NCBI GenBank assembly: GCA_026991065.1
Contig: JALXCG010000541.1
Location: 1 to 5,208, forward strand
Reading direction: 5' to 3'
Source of the DNA: Gemmatimonadota bacterium
GTDB taxonomy: Bacteria; GCA-2686955
Length of the DNA: 5,208 nucleotides
In this document: positions 1 to 5,208 of the stretch, in pieces
Numbering within the stretch: the stretch's first letter is position 1
Layout: every line of letters begins with the position of its first letter
The notes under the pieces: generated by a model
The model's database searches: none
Told to the model about the DNA's origin: nothing
What the model saw: only the letters and a program-made list of their open reading frames with translations
Made by a program: the position numbers and the translations under genes

Positions 1-400
1 GGTGATAACAGGCTGGTGAGTGGGTCAAGAGGTTGCCGCCGAGGATCCAGATGCAGACCACCGGTCGCAACTGGTCGTAGTCCTGCCCGGAGCCGAGCTG
101 CTGCAGATAGAGGCTGCTCCAGTTGTGAAGCATGCGTGCCGGAAGCGAGCGCCGCAGTTCCAACTGGATCTCGATCTGGTAGATCACCCCGTGCTGATCG
201 GTCGCTTTTACATCCACGATGGTCAGCTTGTCACCCTCGAACTCGCGCTCATTGTAGGGATTGAGAATCTCCACCTGGGTGATCGGCGGGGTCGGCTCCA
301 GGACCCCATTGAGGAAGTCGAGCAGCAAGTCAGAATGCCGGGGCGAACCCAACAAAGCCTTGAAAACACAATCAACTGTGGGATCGATGCGGTGCTTCAA
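1..400 (-). CDS. Rpn-family recombination-promoting nuclease / PD-(D/E)XK transposase-like protein, 5' part only
   Basis: Reading the minus strand from 400 to the left edge gives 133 open codons of a recognisable Rpn/PDDEXK_2-type protein (long annotated as 'transposase'; Rpn proteins are DNA endonucleases that raise RecA-independent recombination). The N-terminus reads KHRIDPTVDCVFKALLG after the start codon, the hallmark opening of the family. The nuclease core follows: D63 in IVDVKA, then E77-x-Q79 in YQIEIQ, the usual D...ExQ variant of PD-(D/E)XK. Next come RMLHNWSSLYLQQL and the strand VVCIWIL. Family members are usually about 300 residues, so more than half lies beyond the window. The start is TTG at 400-398: an in-frame TGA lies 7 codons upstream (421-419) with no ATG or GTG between, and TTG falls exactly where the family's initiator Met sits. 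A weak GGAAG lies 4 nt upstream. TTG could be a natural start or a decayed ATG. No disruption is visible here, but whether the gene is intact cannot be judged. Confidence 0.85.
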   Translation of the reverse strand, partial: MKHRIDPTVDCVFKALLGSPRHSDLLLDFLNGVLEPTPPITQVEILNPYNEREFEGDKLTIVDVKATDQHGVIYQIEIQLELRRSLPARMLHNWSSLYLQQLGSGQDYDQLRPVVCIWILGGNLLTHSPACYH

Positions 401-605
401 CGGTCTTCCGTCCCATCTTCAGCAGCGCCCGCCGCACGGGCGGCGCGGACCAGCCCGATCCTCCGCGACCGGACGGCCCCGGAGAGGATTGAGGGCGTGA
501 AAGCCCCCAGTTCGCGCAAGAACGGGACCAGCAGCCGCTTTGCACCTTCCGCACCTAGGAGCGTGTCGCGCATTGGCTTCACGTCGCCCCGCACTCGTTC
601 CTGCT
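401..605. other. Intergenic stretch upstream of the Rpn-like gene, no recognisable content
   Basis: This is the first part of the 511-bp gap between the Rpn-like start and the ATPase start; the rest of that gap holds the repeat, the ATPase remnant and an AT-richer leader described separately. All frames that are open here give low-complexity Arg/Ala/Pro-rich translations with no family resemblance. It should contain the promoter of the Rpn-like gene on the minus strand, but I see no convincing -35/-10 pair. It shows no homology to the sequence flanking the second repeat copy. Confidence 0.4.
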
Positions 606-722
606 CCGATCTCTGCGTTGCTAAGTCCTTGAAAGGCAACCAGCTTTCCTGCGGACTCAGCGCCTTGATCTCGAAACAGGCCCGAATACGAGGCTCGAAA
701 GCCAATGCACGACACGCTCCTG
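606..722. repeat. 117-bp dispersed direct repeat, copy A
   Basis: This copy aligns without gaps to 2136-2252 at a constant offset of 1530 bp, with 98 of 117 positions identical by manual count (about 84%). The first 70 bp are best conserved (5 differences). Homology starts abruptly at CCGATCTCTGCG and stops at about 722, where copy A runs directly into a remnant of the ATPase gene. It contains a small stem-loop: GTTGC at 617-621 pairs with GCAAC at 636-640. Several frames are open through it on both strands (one minus-strand frame reads ESWLPFKD.ATQRS in both copies). Because more than one frame is open and conserved, it is better seen as a non-coding, REP-like or MITE-like intergenic repeat than as a gene. 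Its family is not known to me. Confidence 0.8.
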
Positions 723-841
723 GCGCACCCATTCTGGTTCGAGAGATGAATGCGGTTGTCGGTGATATCCAGGTCGCGGTGGAGTTCAAAGCGGCGAAGA
801 GTGTTCGGGCGCTGGATCTGCGGGGGTTGCGCGCGCTGGCG
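715..841 (+). pseudogene. Frameshifted remnant of the 3' part of a DUF4143-type ATPase gene
   Basis: This segment matches the C-terminal nuclease-like part of the intact ATPase gene at 912-2090. Positions 743-841 align with 1860-1958, with 85 of 99 bases identical and a 29-bp exact match at 774-802 versus 1891-1919. The encoded residues read AVEFKAAKS, as in the intact protein. The match continues upstream to about 715 (RSWRTHSG versus RYWRTHSG in the intact copy) but in another frame, so one extra base lies between 738 and 743. The residue matching D319 of the intact protein is Asn here. About 275 upstream codons and the last 40 or so of the gene are missing, and the frame stops at TGA 878-880. 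The left end overlaps the end of repeat copy A by a few bases, marking an old recombination junction. It cannot encode a working protein. Confidence 0.85.
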
Positions 842-856
842 GCAGTGATGCCGCAG

Positions 857-906
857 CGGGAAATTCTGGAAAATCATTGACTCTGTTCCCGATTTTCACG
901 AAATTC
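857..906 (+). promoter_or_regulatory. AT-richer leader with inverted repeats just before the ATPase gene; possible promoter/operator
   Basis: This stretch is clearly more AT-rich than its surroundings. It holds a perfect 7-bp inverted repeat, GAAAATC (869-875) and GATTTTC (891-897), overlapping a 6-bp one, CGGGAA (857-862) and TTCCCG (886-891). A direct repeat GAAATTC occurs at 860-866 and 900-906. TTGACT at 877-882 resembles a -35 box and sits in the loop of the first inverted repeat, but no good -10 follows at 16-18 bp (best 3 of 6 matches). If it is a promoter, the mRNA leader would be only a few bases long. The regulatory role is inference from position and symmetry. Confidence 0.25.
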
Positions 907-911
907 CATAC

Positions 912-2090
912 ATGAGTCAACGAATTCAGCCAATTCCACGCCTTCTCAAAGTGGGTTTCTCACCGAATCCGCTCACCGGTTCAGCGGCGTCCTTTCTCTG
1001 GGGGCCGCGCCAAACCGGCAAAACCACGCTTCTCCGCCACCAGTTTCCCGACGCGCGGTACTACGATCTTCTCGATACAGAACTCGCCGCCACCCTCGCG
1101 GTTCGCCCGCGAACCTTGCGCGAAGAGGTGCTGGCCGACCGGTCCGCGGTGGTGGTGCTGGACGAGGTGCAAAAGATCCCCGCCCTGCTGGAAGAGGTGC
1201 ACTGGCTGCTCGAAAACACTGCGACGCATTTTGTTCTGTGCGGATCGAGCGCGCGTAGCCTTCGGCGCAAGGGACACAATCTCCTGGGCGGCAGGGCGAT
1301 CGAGTTCCACCTCCTGCCATTGACCAGCGCCGAGCTGGCCCGGCTGGATCTGTGCAAGGTGCTGAATCACGGTGCTTTGCCCGCGCACTACTTGTCTCCG
1401 GACCCGCGCCGGCTCTTGCGCGCCTATGTCAATGCATACATCAAGGAGGAGATCATCGATGAATCGGTCACGCGCAATGTGCCGGCGTTCTCGCGCTTTC
1501 TGCAGATCGTCGCCCTCACGCATGGACGGCAACTGAACTACGCCAACATCGCGCGCGAAACCGGCGTCTCGGCGGCAACTGTGCGGAGCTACTACCAGAT
1601 CCTGAAAGACACTCTTCTCGGTTTCGAACTCGAACCCTGGCGACGAGCGCGAAATCGACGTCTGGTCGAAACATCGAAGTTCTTTCTCTTCGACGTCGGA
1701 ATCGCGAATCACCTCAATCCCGAGACAGGGGCAATCAGCGCCGGAAGCGACACCTTCGGCCGCGCTTTCGAGCACTTCCTGCTGAACGAGTTGCGTGCCC
1801 ATCTCGCCTATCGGGATCTGCACCATTCGCTCCGCTACTGGCGCACCCATTCCGGCCATGAGGTGGATGCGATTGTCGGTGATATGCAACTCGCGGTGGA
1901 GTTCAAAGCGGCGAAGAGTATTCGAGAGCGCGATTTGAGGGGGCTGCGCGCGCTGGCGCAGGAGCACGAGGTCGGACGCAGCATCATTGTGTCGCGAGAG
2001 AGCAGACCCCGGCGAACGAGTGACGGCATCGACATCTTGCCGTGGAGAGATTTCTGCGGCCTGCTGTGGGCGGGGGAACTGATCGGATAG
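912..2090 (+). CDS. AAA-type ATP-binding protein with C-terminal DUF4143 / PD-(D/E)XK-like domain
   Basis: The 392-residue product has the full layout of the AAA_14-DUF4143 family, usually 370-430 residues. Walker A GPRQTGKTT is at 31-39 and Walker B VVVLDE at 80-85. A sensor-1-like strand FVLCGSSAR follows at 107-115. The DUF4143 part includes a winged-helix-like segment (about 209-235, ANIARETGVSAATVRSYY) and FFLFDVG at 257-263. At the C-terminus E287, D319 and E330-x-K332 (in AVEFKAAK) form a PD-(D/E)XK-like site, so the nuclease residues appear intact. The family is widespread and mobile in bacteria and archaea. Its cellular role is not established, though DNA binding or cleavage is plausible. 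ATG at 912 is chosen because IPRLLK just after it is the family's normal opening. No Shine-Dalgarno is visible, unlike the genes to the right. The gene stands alone, with a remnant of a relative upstream and repeat copies on both sides, suggesting acquisition. Confidence 0.9.
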   Translation: MSQRIQPIPRLLKVGFSPNPLTGSAASFLWGPRQTGKTTLLRHQFPDARYYDLLDTELAATLAVRPRTLREEVLADRSAVVVLDEVQKIPALLEEVHWLLENTATHFVLCGSSARSLRRKGHNLLGGRAIEFHLLPLTSAELARLDLCKVLNHGALPAHYLSPDPRRLLRAYVNAYIKEEIIDESVTRNVPAFSRFLQIVALTHGRQLNYANIARETGVSAATVRSYYQILKDTLLGFELEPWRRARNRRLVETSKFFLFDVGIANHLNPETGAISAGSDTFGRAFEHFLLNELRAHLAYRDLHHSLRYWRTHSGHEVDAIVGDMQLAVEFKAAKSIRERDLRGLRALAQEHEVGRSIIVSRESRPRRTSDGIDILPWRDFCGLLWAGELIG

Positions 2091-2135
2091 GGTCGGTTGG
2101 ATGAACGGGGAGCGATGGAATCCGCGCGCAGGCAG

Positions 2136-2252
2136 CCGATCTCTGCGTTGCTGAATCCTTGAACGGCAACCAGCTTTCCGGCGGACTCGGCGCCTTGATC
2201 TCGAAGCAACCCCAAGCACGCGACCCGAAAGCCGATGTGCGACAGGCGCCTG
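2136..2252. repeat. 117-bp dispersed direct repeat, copy B
   Basis: Second copy of the 606-722 repeat, same orientation, starting 45 bp after the ATPase stop codon. Its stem-loop is longer than in copy A: GTTGCTG at 2147-2153 pairs with CGGCAAC at 2164-2170 (seven pairs including one G-T wobble, 10-nt loop). A possible second small stem is GGCG/CGCC at 2180-2194, weaker in copy A. No target-site duplication or terminal inverted repeat is obvious at the ends, and the flanks of the two copies do not resemble each other. The stem-loop is not followed by a T-run on either strand, so it does not look like a standard rho-independent terminator for the ATPase gene. Confidence 0.8.
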
Positions 2253-2516
2253 TATCGAGATCATGAGTCGCGGAGCGGAGTTGCCGAACAAGTAGGTCGA
2301 TTCGCTTCGGCACCAACGGCCATCGCCAGCGATGAGCCGGCGCCTCGCGCGGTTGCGGGAGAGCGGATTCGGCCAGGAAGGGAGTGGGCGGTGCCGCGCT
2401 CTGCTCCGATGGGAGAGCCGGGGTTCGGGAAAACGCTGGGCCGGAGCACTCCTCCCCCCAAAGAGATGACGCGCGGAGGTCAGGGAAAGCGGTGGCGCAA
2501 CTACGGAGTGCCGAGG
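2253..2516. other. Intergenic stretch between repeat copy B and the 3' end of the dehydratase gene, nothing recognised
   Basis: With copy B this makes up the 426-bp gap between the convergent ATPase and LegB-like genes. Open frames cross it on both strands, but their translations are compositionally biased (Arg, Pro, Ala, Ser) and match no family I know. A transcription terminator for each convergent gene would be expected, but I found no GC-rich hairpin followed by a T-tract in either direction. Confidence 0.4.
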
Positions 2517-3506
2517 TTATTCGATCTGTGCGAGGGGGTCGAAACGCTCGAGATGGCGGCGATACCACTCGATCGTGCGTTGAAATGCCTCTTCTTGCGG
2601 CACTTCCGGCGCCCAGCCGAGGATCTCCCGGGCCAGGGAGGTGTCGGCGAGAAGGCGCTCGACCTCACTGCCCTTGGGGCGCGATCGCTCGGTGGCGGAG
2701 ATGATTTCGATTTCATCGTGGCCGATCAGTCGGCCCAGGGTGTGCGCCAGGTCGCGGATGCTGATCTCGGTGCAGCCGCCGATGTTCATGGTTCGCCCGA
2801 CAGCATCTTCGGTCTCGGCGGCGAGGAGGAAGGCGCGCATCGAATCGGTGACGAAGTTGTAGTCGCGGGTCGGGTAGATGTTGCCCAGGCGCACCCGGTT
2901 GCCGCGGAGCAGTTGAGTGATGATGGTGGGAACGATGGCGCGGGTCGATTGGCGCGGCCCGAAGGTGCAGAAGAGGCGCACCGCGGTGACCGGCAGGGCA
3001 AAGGAGCGGTGGAAGGACTCGGCCAACTTGTCGGCTGCGATCTTCGACGCCGAATAGGGCGATTGCGCTTGCAGGGGATGGGTTTCGCTGATCGGGACTT
3101 GCTGCGCGGTGCCGTAGACCTGGCTGGTGGAGGTTTGCACGAACCGCTCCACACCGGCGTCGCGTGCGGCTTCGAGAAGGTTGAGCGCCCCCTCGACGTT
3201 GACTCGGACATAGGATGAGGCGGCATGGTAGGAGTAGGGAACGCCGATCAGCGCCGCCAGGTGGAAAACCACGTCGACGCCGCGCAGCACGCGATGCATC
3301 ATGCGGGCGTCGCAGACATCGGCGGCGACAATCTCCATCTCCCCGGCCAGTGGGGAGGTGTCGAGCCAGCCGCGTGTGCCGAGTGCGTTGTAGTGTACCA
3401 GGGCACGCGTGCGGGCGCCCTTGCGCACCAGGGTTTCGGCCAAGTGGCTGCCCAGAAATCCTCCGGCGCCGGTGATCAGAACTTGTCTTGTGGCCCAGTC
3501 GAACAT
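2517..3506 (-). CDS. LegB-like NAD-dependent sugar-nucleotide 4,6-dehydratase / epimerase (extended SDR family)
   Basis: The 329-residue product is an extended short-chain dehydrogenase/reductase acting on a nucleotide sugar in the cytoplasm. Visible features in order: NAD-binding GAGGFLG at 13-19; acidic AADV at 61-64; HLAA at 82-85; catalytic-loop TSTSQVYG at 125-132; YSASK with Y151 and K155; then FGPRQS, NIYPTRDYNFV and SEVERLLAD. IGVPYSY, YPTRDYNFV, EISI and RP..SEVERLLAD are typical of LegB, the GDP-/UDP-GlcNAc 4,6-dehydratase of legionaminic-acid synthesis, and of close relatives in surface-glycan loci. The substrate cannot be read from sequence alone, and no other legionaminic-acid gene is visible, so no gene symbol is given. 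ATG at 3506 is chosen because the Rossmann strand begins a few residues in and GGAG (complement of 3515-3518) lies 8 nt upstream. The frame stays open to 3785, but that extension has non-coding character. It is divergent from the glycosyltransferase gene, and both probably serve one polysaccharide. Confidence 0.9.
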   Translation of the reverse strand: MFDWATRQVLITGAGGFLGSHLAETLVRKGARTRALVHYNALGTRGWLDTSPLAGEMEIVAADVCDARMMHRVLRGVDVVFHLAALIGVPYSYHAASSYVRVNVEGALNLLEAARDAGVERFVQTSTSQVYGTAQQVPISETHPLQAQSPYSASKIAADKLAESFHRSFALPVTAVRLFCTFGPRQSTRAIVPTIITQLLRGNRVRLGNIYPTRDYNFVTDSMRAFLLAAETEDAVGRTMNIGGCTEISIRDLAHTLGRLIGHDEIEIISATERSRPKGSEVERLLADTSLAREILGWAPEVPQEEAFQRTIEWYRRHLERFDPLAQIE

Positions 3507-3916
3507 CCTGTTGGCTCCGTCCTGCTGGTCACTTGGGCGCTGGGGCGGGTGCATGAGTGGCGGAGTAAGTCGGCAGGCCGCCGTGGGCAGTGGGGTTGCC
3601 GCTCCGTTGATCGCTTCCGGTTTGGTGCGCCGAAGTTCCTGAATGGTAGATGGATCGGGCTCCTGTGTAAACCGTGAAGAAAAGCTCCCGGGCCGGTCTG
3701 GTCTCGTTGAAGGGGCATCGGGAGTTCTGCTGCCCCCGCCGCGCGCGGAGGAGAGGGTGCGCGGGTGAGATTCTCCGCTCGGCACGGCTCTGTTCTGTTG
3801 CTACCCTTAGCCTGCCGGCTTCGGCGTGGTCGCTTCAATCCACGGAAACGATGATCCCGCGAGTGTACACAATCGCCGGCAGGCAACTGAGAACCCTGGA
3901 GCGAGGGAACTGGTCG
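3507..3916. promoter_or_regulatory. 410-bp divergent intergenic region between the LegB-like and glycosyltransferase genes
   Basis: The starts of two divergent genes bound this region, so promoters for both should lie here. I cannot name a convincing -35/-10 pair for either. The right half carries a perfect 10-bp inverted repeat, GCCTGCCGGC (3810-3819) and GCCGGCAGGC (3875-3884), separated by 55 bp. Inside it are a 5-bp hairpin, CGTGG (3825-3829) with CCACG (3840-3844), and an 8-bp palindrome GTGTACAC (3863-3870). These could fold in the glycosyltransferase leader or act as operator DNA, but in GC-rich sequence such repeats also arise by chance. Open frames crossing the region on both strands lack family resemblance and are not called as genes. 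Confidence 0.35.
3903..3908 (+). promoter_or_regulatory. Shine-Dalgarno site that sets the glycosyltransferase start
   Basis: GAGGGA lies 8 nt before ATG 3917. This supports the internal ATG over the more upstream in-frame starts at 3674 and 3851, which lack comparable sites. Confidence 0.7.
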
Positions 3917-5137
3917 ATGTCTGCAATTCGTCTGGTCTCTTTTACGACGCGGCTGCAGATGGGCGGGGCGGAGAACCGCCTGCTCTATATCGCGCGGGAG
4001 TTGCAGCAGAGGGACTATCACCACACGGTGGTGACACCGTGGCGTCCCACGCCGACTCAATCCGCCTGGTTCGGTCCGTTGCGTGAGCATTTTCTCGATT
4101 GCGGCACCGAGGTACGGGATCTGGGGCTGGAGTGGGACCAAAGCGCATTCAGCCTTGATCCGCGGCGGCTGGCACGCAAGGCCGCTCACATAGCGGCCAT
4201 TGTGAGGCGCTTGCGCCGTTTTCTGCGGGACACGCGGGCCGACCTGCTCGACCTGCACGTTGAGAGGGCGATCGCCTACGGCGCGCTCGCCGGGCGCTTG
4301 GCGCGAACCCCCGCAGTGGTTGCCACCGAATATCACCTGGGGATGTGGTCCTCCCCCCGATGGCGTTGGGTGGGCCGGCATCTGGTCCGTCACGGCATCG
4401 ATACACTGATTGCCGATTCAGAGATTCGGCGGCGGGAAATGGAGACGTTTTTTGGCTTGCGCCGGGAGCAGACCATTCTGGTGCGCAATGGCCTTGATCC
4501 GCCCGCGTCGCAGCTCACGGTGGAGCAGGCAAGGTTCCGGCTCGGGCTGCCTCCCCGGAATGGACGGGTGATCGGCATGATCGCCGGTTTGGTTCCCTAC
4601 AAGGGGCAGGATCTCCTGGTGGAGGCGGCGCCGCAGGTATTGAGAGAGGCGCCCGATAGTCTCTTCCTGTTTTGCGGCTACGCCCGCGACGATGCCTATC
4701 GGCGGGCGCTGGAGCAACGGGTGGAGGAACTCGGGATTGGAGAGAGGATACGCTTTGTCAGTTATCCGGGTCCCATCGGCGATGTCTGGAAGGCGATCGA
4801 CCTGCATGTGCATCCGTCCCGTTTCGATTCCGCGCCGCTCACCATCAGCGAGGGGATGGCGCTGGGCAAACCCCTGGTGGCAGCCGCCGTGGGCGGCATC
4901 CCCGAGCTGGTGGAGGAGGGTGTATCCGGTTTGCTGGTGCCGGCGGATGACAGCGAGGCGTTGGCGGCGAGCATTGTTCGGGTATTGCGGGATCCGGCAC
5001 TGCTGGCGCGCCTCGGAGCCGGAGCGCGGGCGCGCTATCAGGCGCGGCACCGCCCCGAGTTCATGATGGCCCAGCTGGACCATGCTTTCCGCAGTATGTT
5101 GGCCAGACGCCGGGCGTTTCGCGACGCGAAGGAGTAG
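3917..5137 (+). CDS. GT4-type (GT-B fold) glycosyltransferase
   Basis: The 406-residue product is a retaining GT-B glycosyltransferase of the GT4 / 'glycosyl transferases group 1' type, which moves a sugar from a nucleotide donor to a growing glycan at the cytoplasmic membrane face. The N-terminal domain starts with strand IRLVSFTT and has the acceptor-side GGAEN at 16-20. The inter-domain region has ADSE at 166-169 and VRNGLD at 189-194, typical landmarks before the donor domain. The donor domain has GLVPYKGQD with K229, HPSRFD at 299-304, and SEGMALGKP followed by GGIPE at 326-330. The usual E-x7-E motif reads D304-x7-E312, a conservative change at the first position. No membrane segment or signal peptide is seen. 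ATG 3917 is chosen from its Shine-Dalgarno and because homology begins there; the frame is open from 3674, but the extra 81 residues look untranslated. Sugar and linkage cannot be predicted. The next gene begins 4 nt after the stop. Confidence 0.92.
   Translation: MSAIRLVSFTTRLQMGGAENRLLYIARELQQRDYHHTVVTPWRPTPTQSAWFGPLREHFLDCGTEVRDLGLEWDQSAFSLDPRRLARKAAHIAAIVRRLRRFLRDTRADLLDLHVERAIAYGALAGRLARTPAVVATEYHLGMWSSPRWRWVGRHLVRHGIDTLIADSEIRRREMETFFGLRREQTILVRNGLDPPASQLTVEQARFRLGLPPRNGRVIGMIAGLVPYKGQDLLVEAAPQVLREAPDSLFLFCGYARDDAYRRALEQRVEELGIGERIRFVSYPGPIGDVWKAIDLHVHPSRFDSAPLTISEGMALGKPLVAAAVGGIPELVEEGVSGLLVPADDSEALAASIVRVLRDPALLARLGAGARARYQARHRPEFMMAQLDHAFRSMLARRRAFRDAKE
5129..5134 (+). promoter_or_regulatory. 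Shine-Dalgarno site for the gene starting at 5142
   Basis: AAGGAG sits 7 nt before ATG 5142, inside the last codons of the glycosyltransferase gene. Its strength, together with the 4-nt intergenic gap, argues for one transcript carrying both genes. Confidence 0.8.
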
Positions 5138-5141
5138 TTGC

Positions 5142-5208
5142 ATGCAGCCGCTATTGGTGATTGGTGCCCAGGGGTTCGTGGGGCGCTATTTTGTTGTCGA
5201 GTGGTTGC
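5142..5208 (+). CDS. Start of a Rossmann-fold NAD(P)-dependent protein, probably sugar-nucleotide epimerase/dehydratase (partial)
   Basis: Only the first 22 codons are present; the gene runs off the right edge. The protein opens with a hydrophobic strand and a dinucleotide-binding loop, LLVIGAQGFVGRY, where GAQGFVG (residues 8-14) fits the GxxGxxG pattern of extended SDR enzymes at the expected N-terminal position. A strong Shine-Dalgarno lies 7 nt upstream. Right after a glycosyltransferase, the likeliest role is a nucleotide-sugar epimerase, dehydratase or reductase, but other NAD(P)-binding enzymes start the same way. Co-transcription with the glycosyltransferase is inferred from the 4-nt gap. 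Confidence 0.7.
   Translation, partial: MQPLLVIGAQGFVGRYFVVEWL

Noticed and set aside
606-722. A small conserved protein in the repeat (minus-frame ESWLPFKD.ATQRS)
   Set aside because: Several frames on both strands are open and similar between the copies, with no start codon or ribosome-binding site in common, so conservation is of DNA rather than one reading frame.
20-880. Long plus-strand open frame of 286 codons
   Set aside because: Its first part is the complement of the Rpn-like gene, its middle is unrecognisable sequence and the repeat, and its end is the ATPase remnant. It is a composite, not one protein.
981-2291. Long minus-strand open frame of 436 codons
   Set aside because: It lies almost wholly opposite the intact ATPase gene, has no family resemblance, and is explained by GC-rich third positions on the other strand.
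2091-2516. Possible bidirectional terminator between the convergent genes
   Set aside because: No strong GC hairpin followed by a T-run was found on either strand; the repeat's stem-loop lacks a T-tract.
2235-3218. Plus-strand open frame of 327 codons across the dehydratase gene
   Set aside because: It is antisense to the clearly recognisable LegB-like protein. The part outside that gene is biased and featureless.
2262-3565. 14-bp near match CATGAGT.GCGGAG at 2262-2275 and 3552-3565
   Set aside because: 13 of 14 bases match but similarity does not extend on either side; most likely chance.
3674-3916. 81-residue N-terminal extension of the glycosyltransferase
   Set aside because: It has no family resemblance and no good ribosome-binding site, whereas ATG 3917 has GAGGGA at 8 nt and homology begins there.
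1-5208. CRISPR array, tRNA/rRNA gene or complete insertion sequence
   Set aside because: No regularly spaced short repeats, no tRNA-like cloverleaf noticed, and no transposase with terminal inverted repeats; the Rpn-like gene is called a transposase in older annotation but is not an insertion sequence by itself.

Overview
The window is high-GC bacterial DNA (well above 50% GC by eye, with GC-rich third codon positions). The gene families point to a Gram-negative bacterium: a surface-polysaccharide locus beside Rpn-type and DUF4143-type accessory genes. Families like these are common in purple-sulfur and other environmental proteobacteria, but nothing here fixes the taxon and that placement is a weak inference.

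Left part (1-2516) is an accessory, rearranged zone. It opens with the 5' end of an Rpn-family (PD-(D/E)XK) nuclease gene on the minus strand. The gene has a TTG start at 400 and runs off the left edge. After it come about 200 bp with no recognisable content, a 117-bp repeat (606-722), and a short frameshifted remnant of the 3' end of a DUF4143 ATPase gene (715-841). An intact DUF4143 ATPase gene follows (912-2090), then a second, same-orientation copy of the 117-bp repeat (2136-2252). The repeat copies match ungapped at about 84% and share a small stem-loop. The remnant matches the intact ATPase gene at about 86% in nucleotides. The zone therefore looks like repeat-associated duplication and decay around a mobile-type ATPase gene.

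Right part (2517-5208) is a carbohydrate locus. A LegB-like NAD-dependent sugar-nucleotide 4,6-dehydratase/epimerase gene (2517-3506, minus) is divergent from a GT4-type glycosyltransferase gene (3917-5137, plus). The glycosyltransferase gene is followed after 4 nt, with a strong Shine-Dalgarno, by the start of another Rossmann-fold gene (5142 to the right edge). The dehydratase would make a modified nucleotide sugar and the glycosyltransferase would transfer a sugar onto a surface glycan. The last gene is probably another sugar-nucleotide enzyme in the same operon as the glycosyltransferase. The 410-bp divergent gap has no confident promoter but holds a 10-bp inverted repeat.

I found no RNA genes, CRISPR array, complete insertion sequence or convincing rho-independent terminator. 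No clearly new multi-gene system is visible. The most unusual part is the repeat/ATPase/remnant arrangement on the left.
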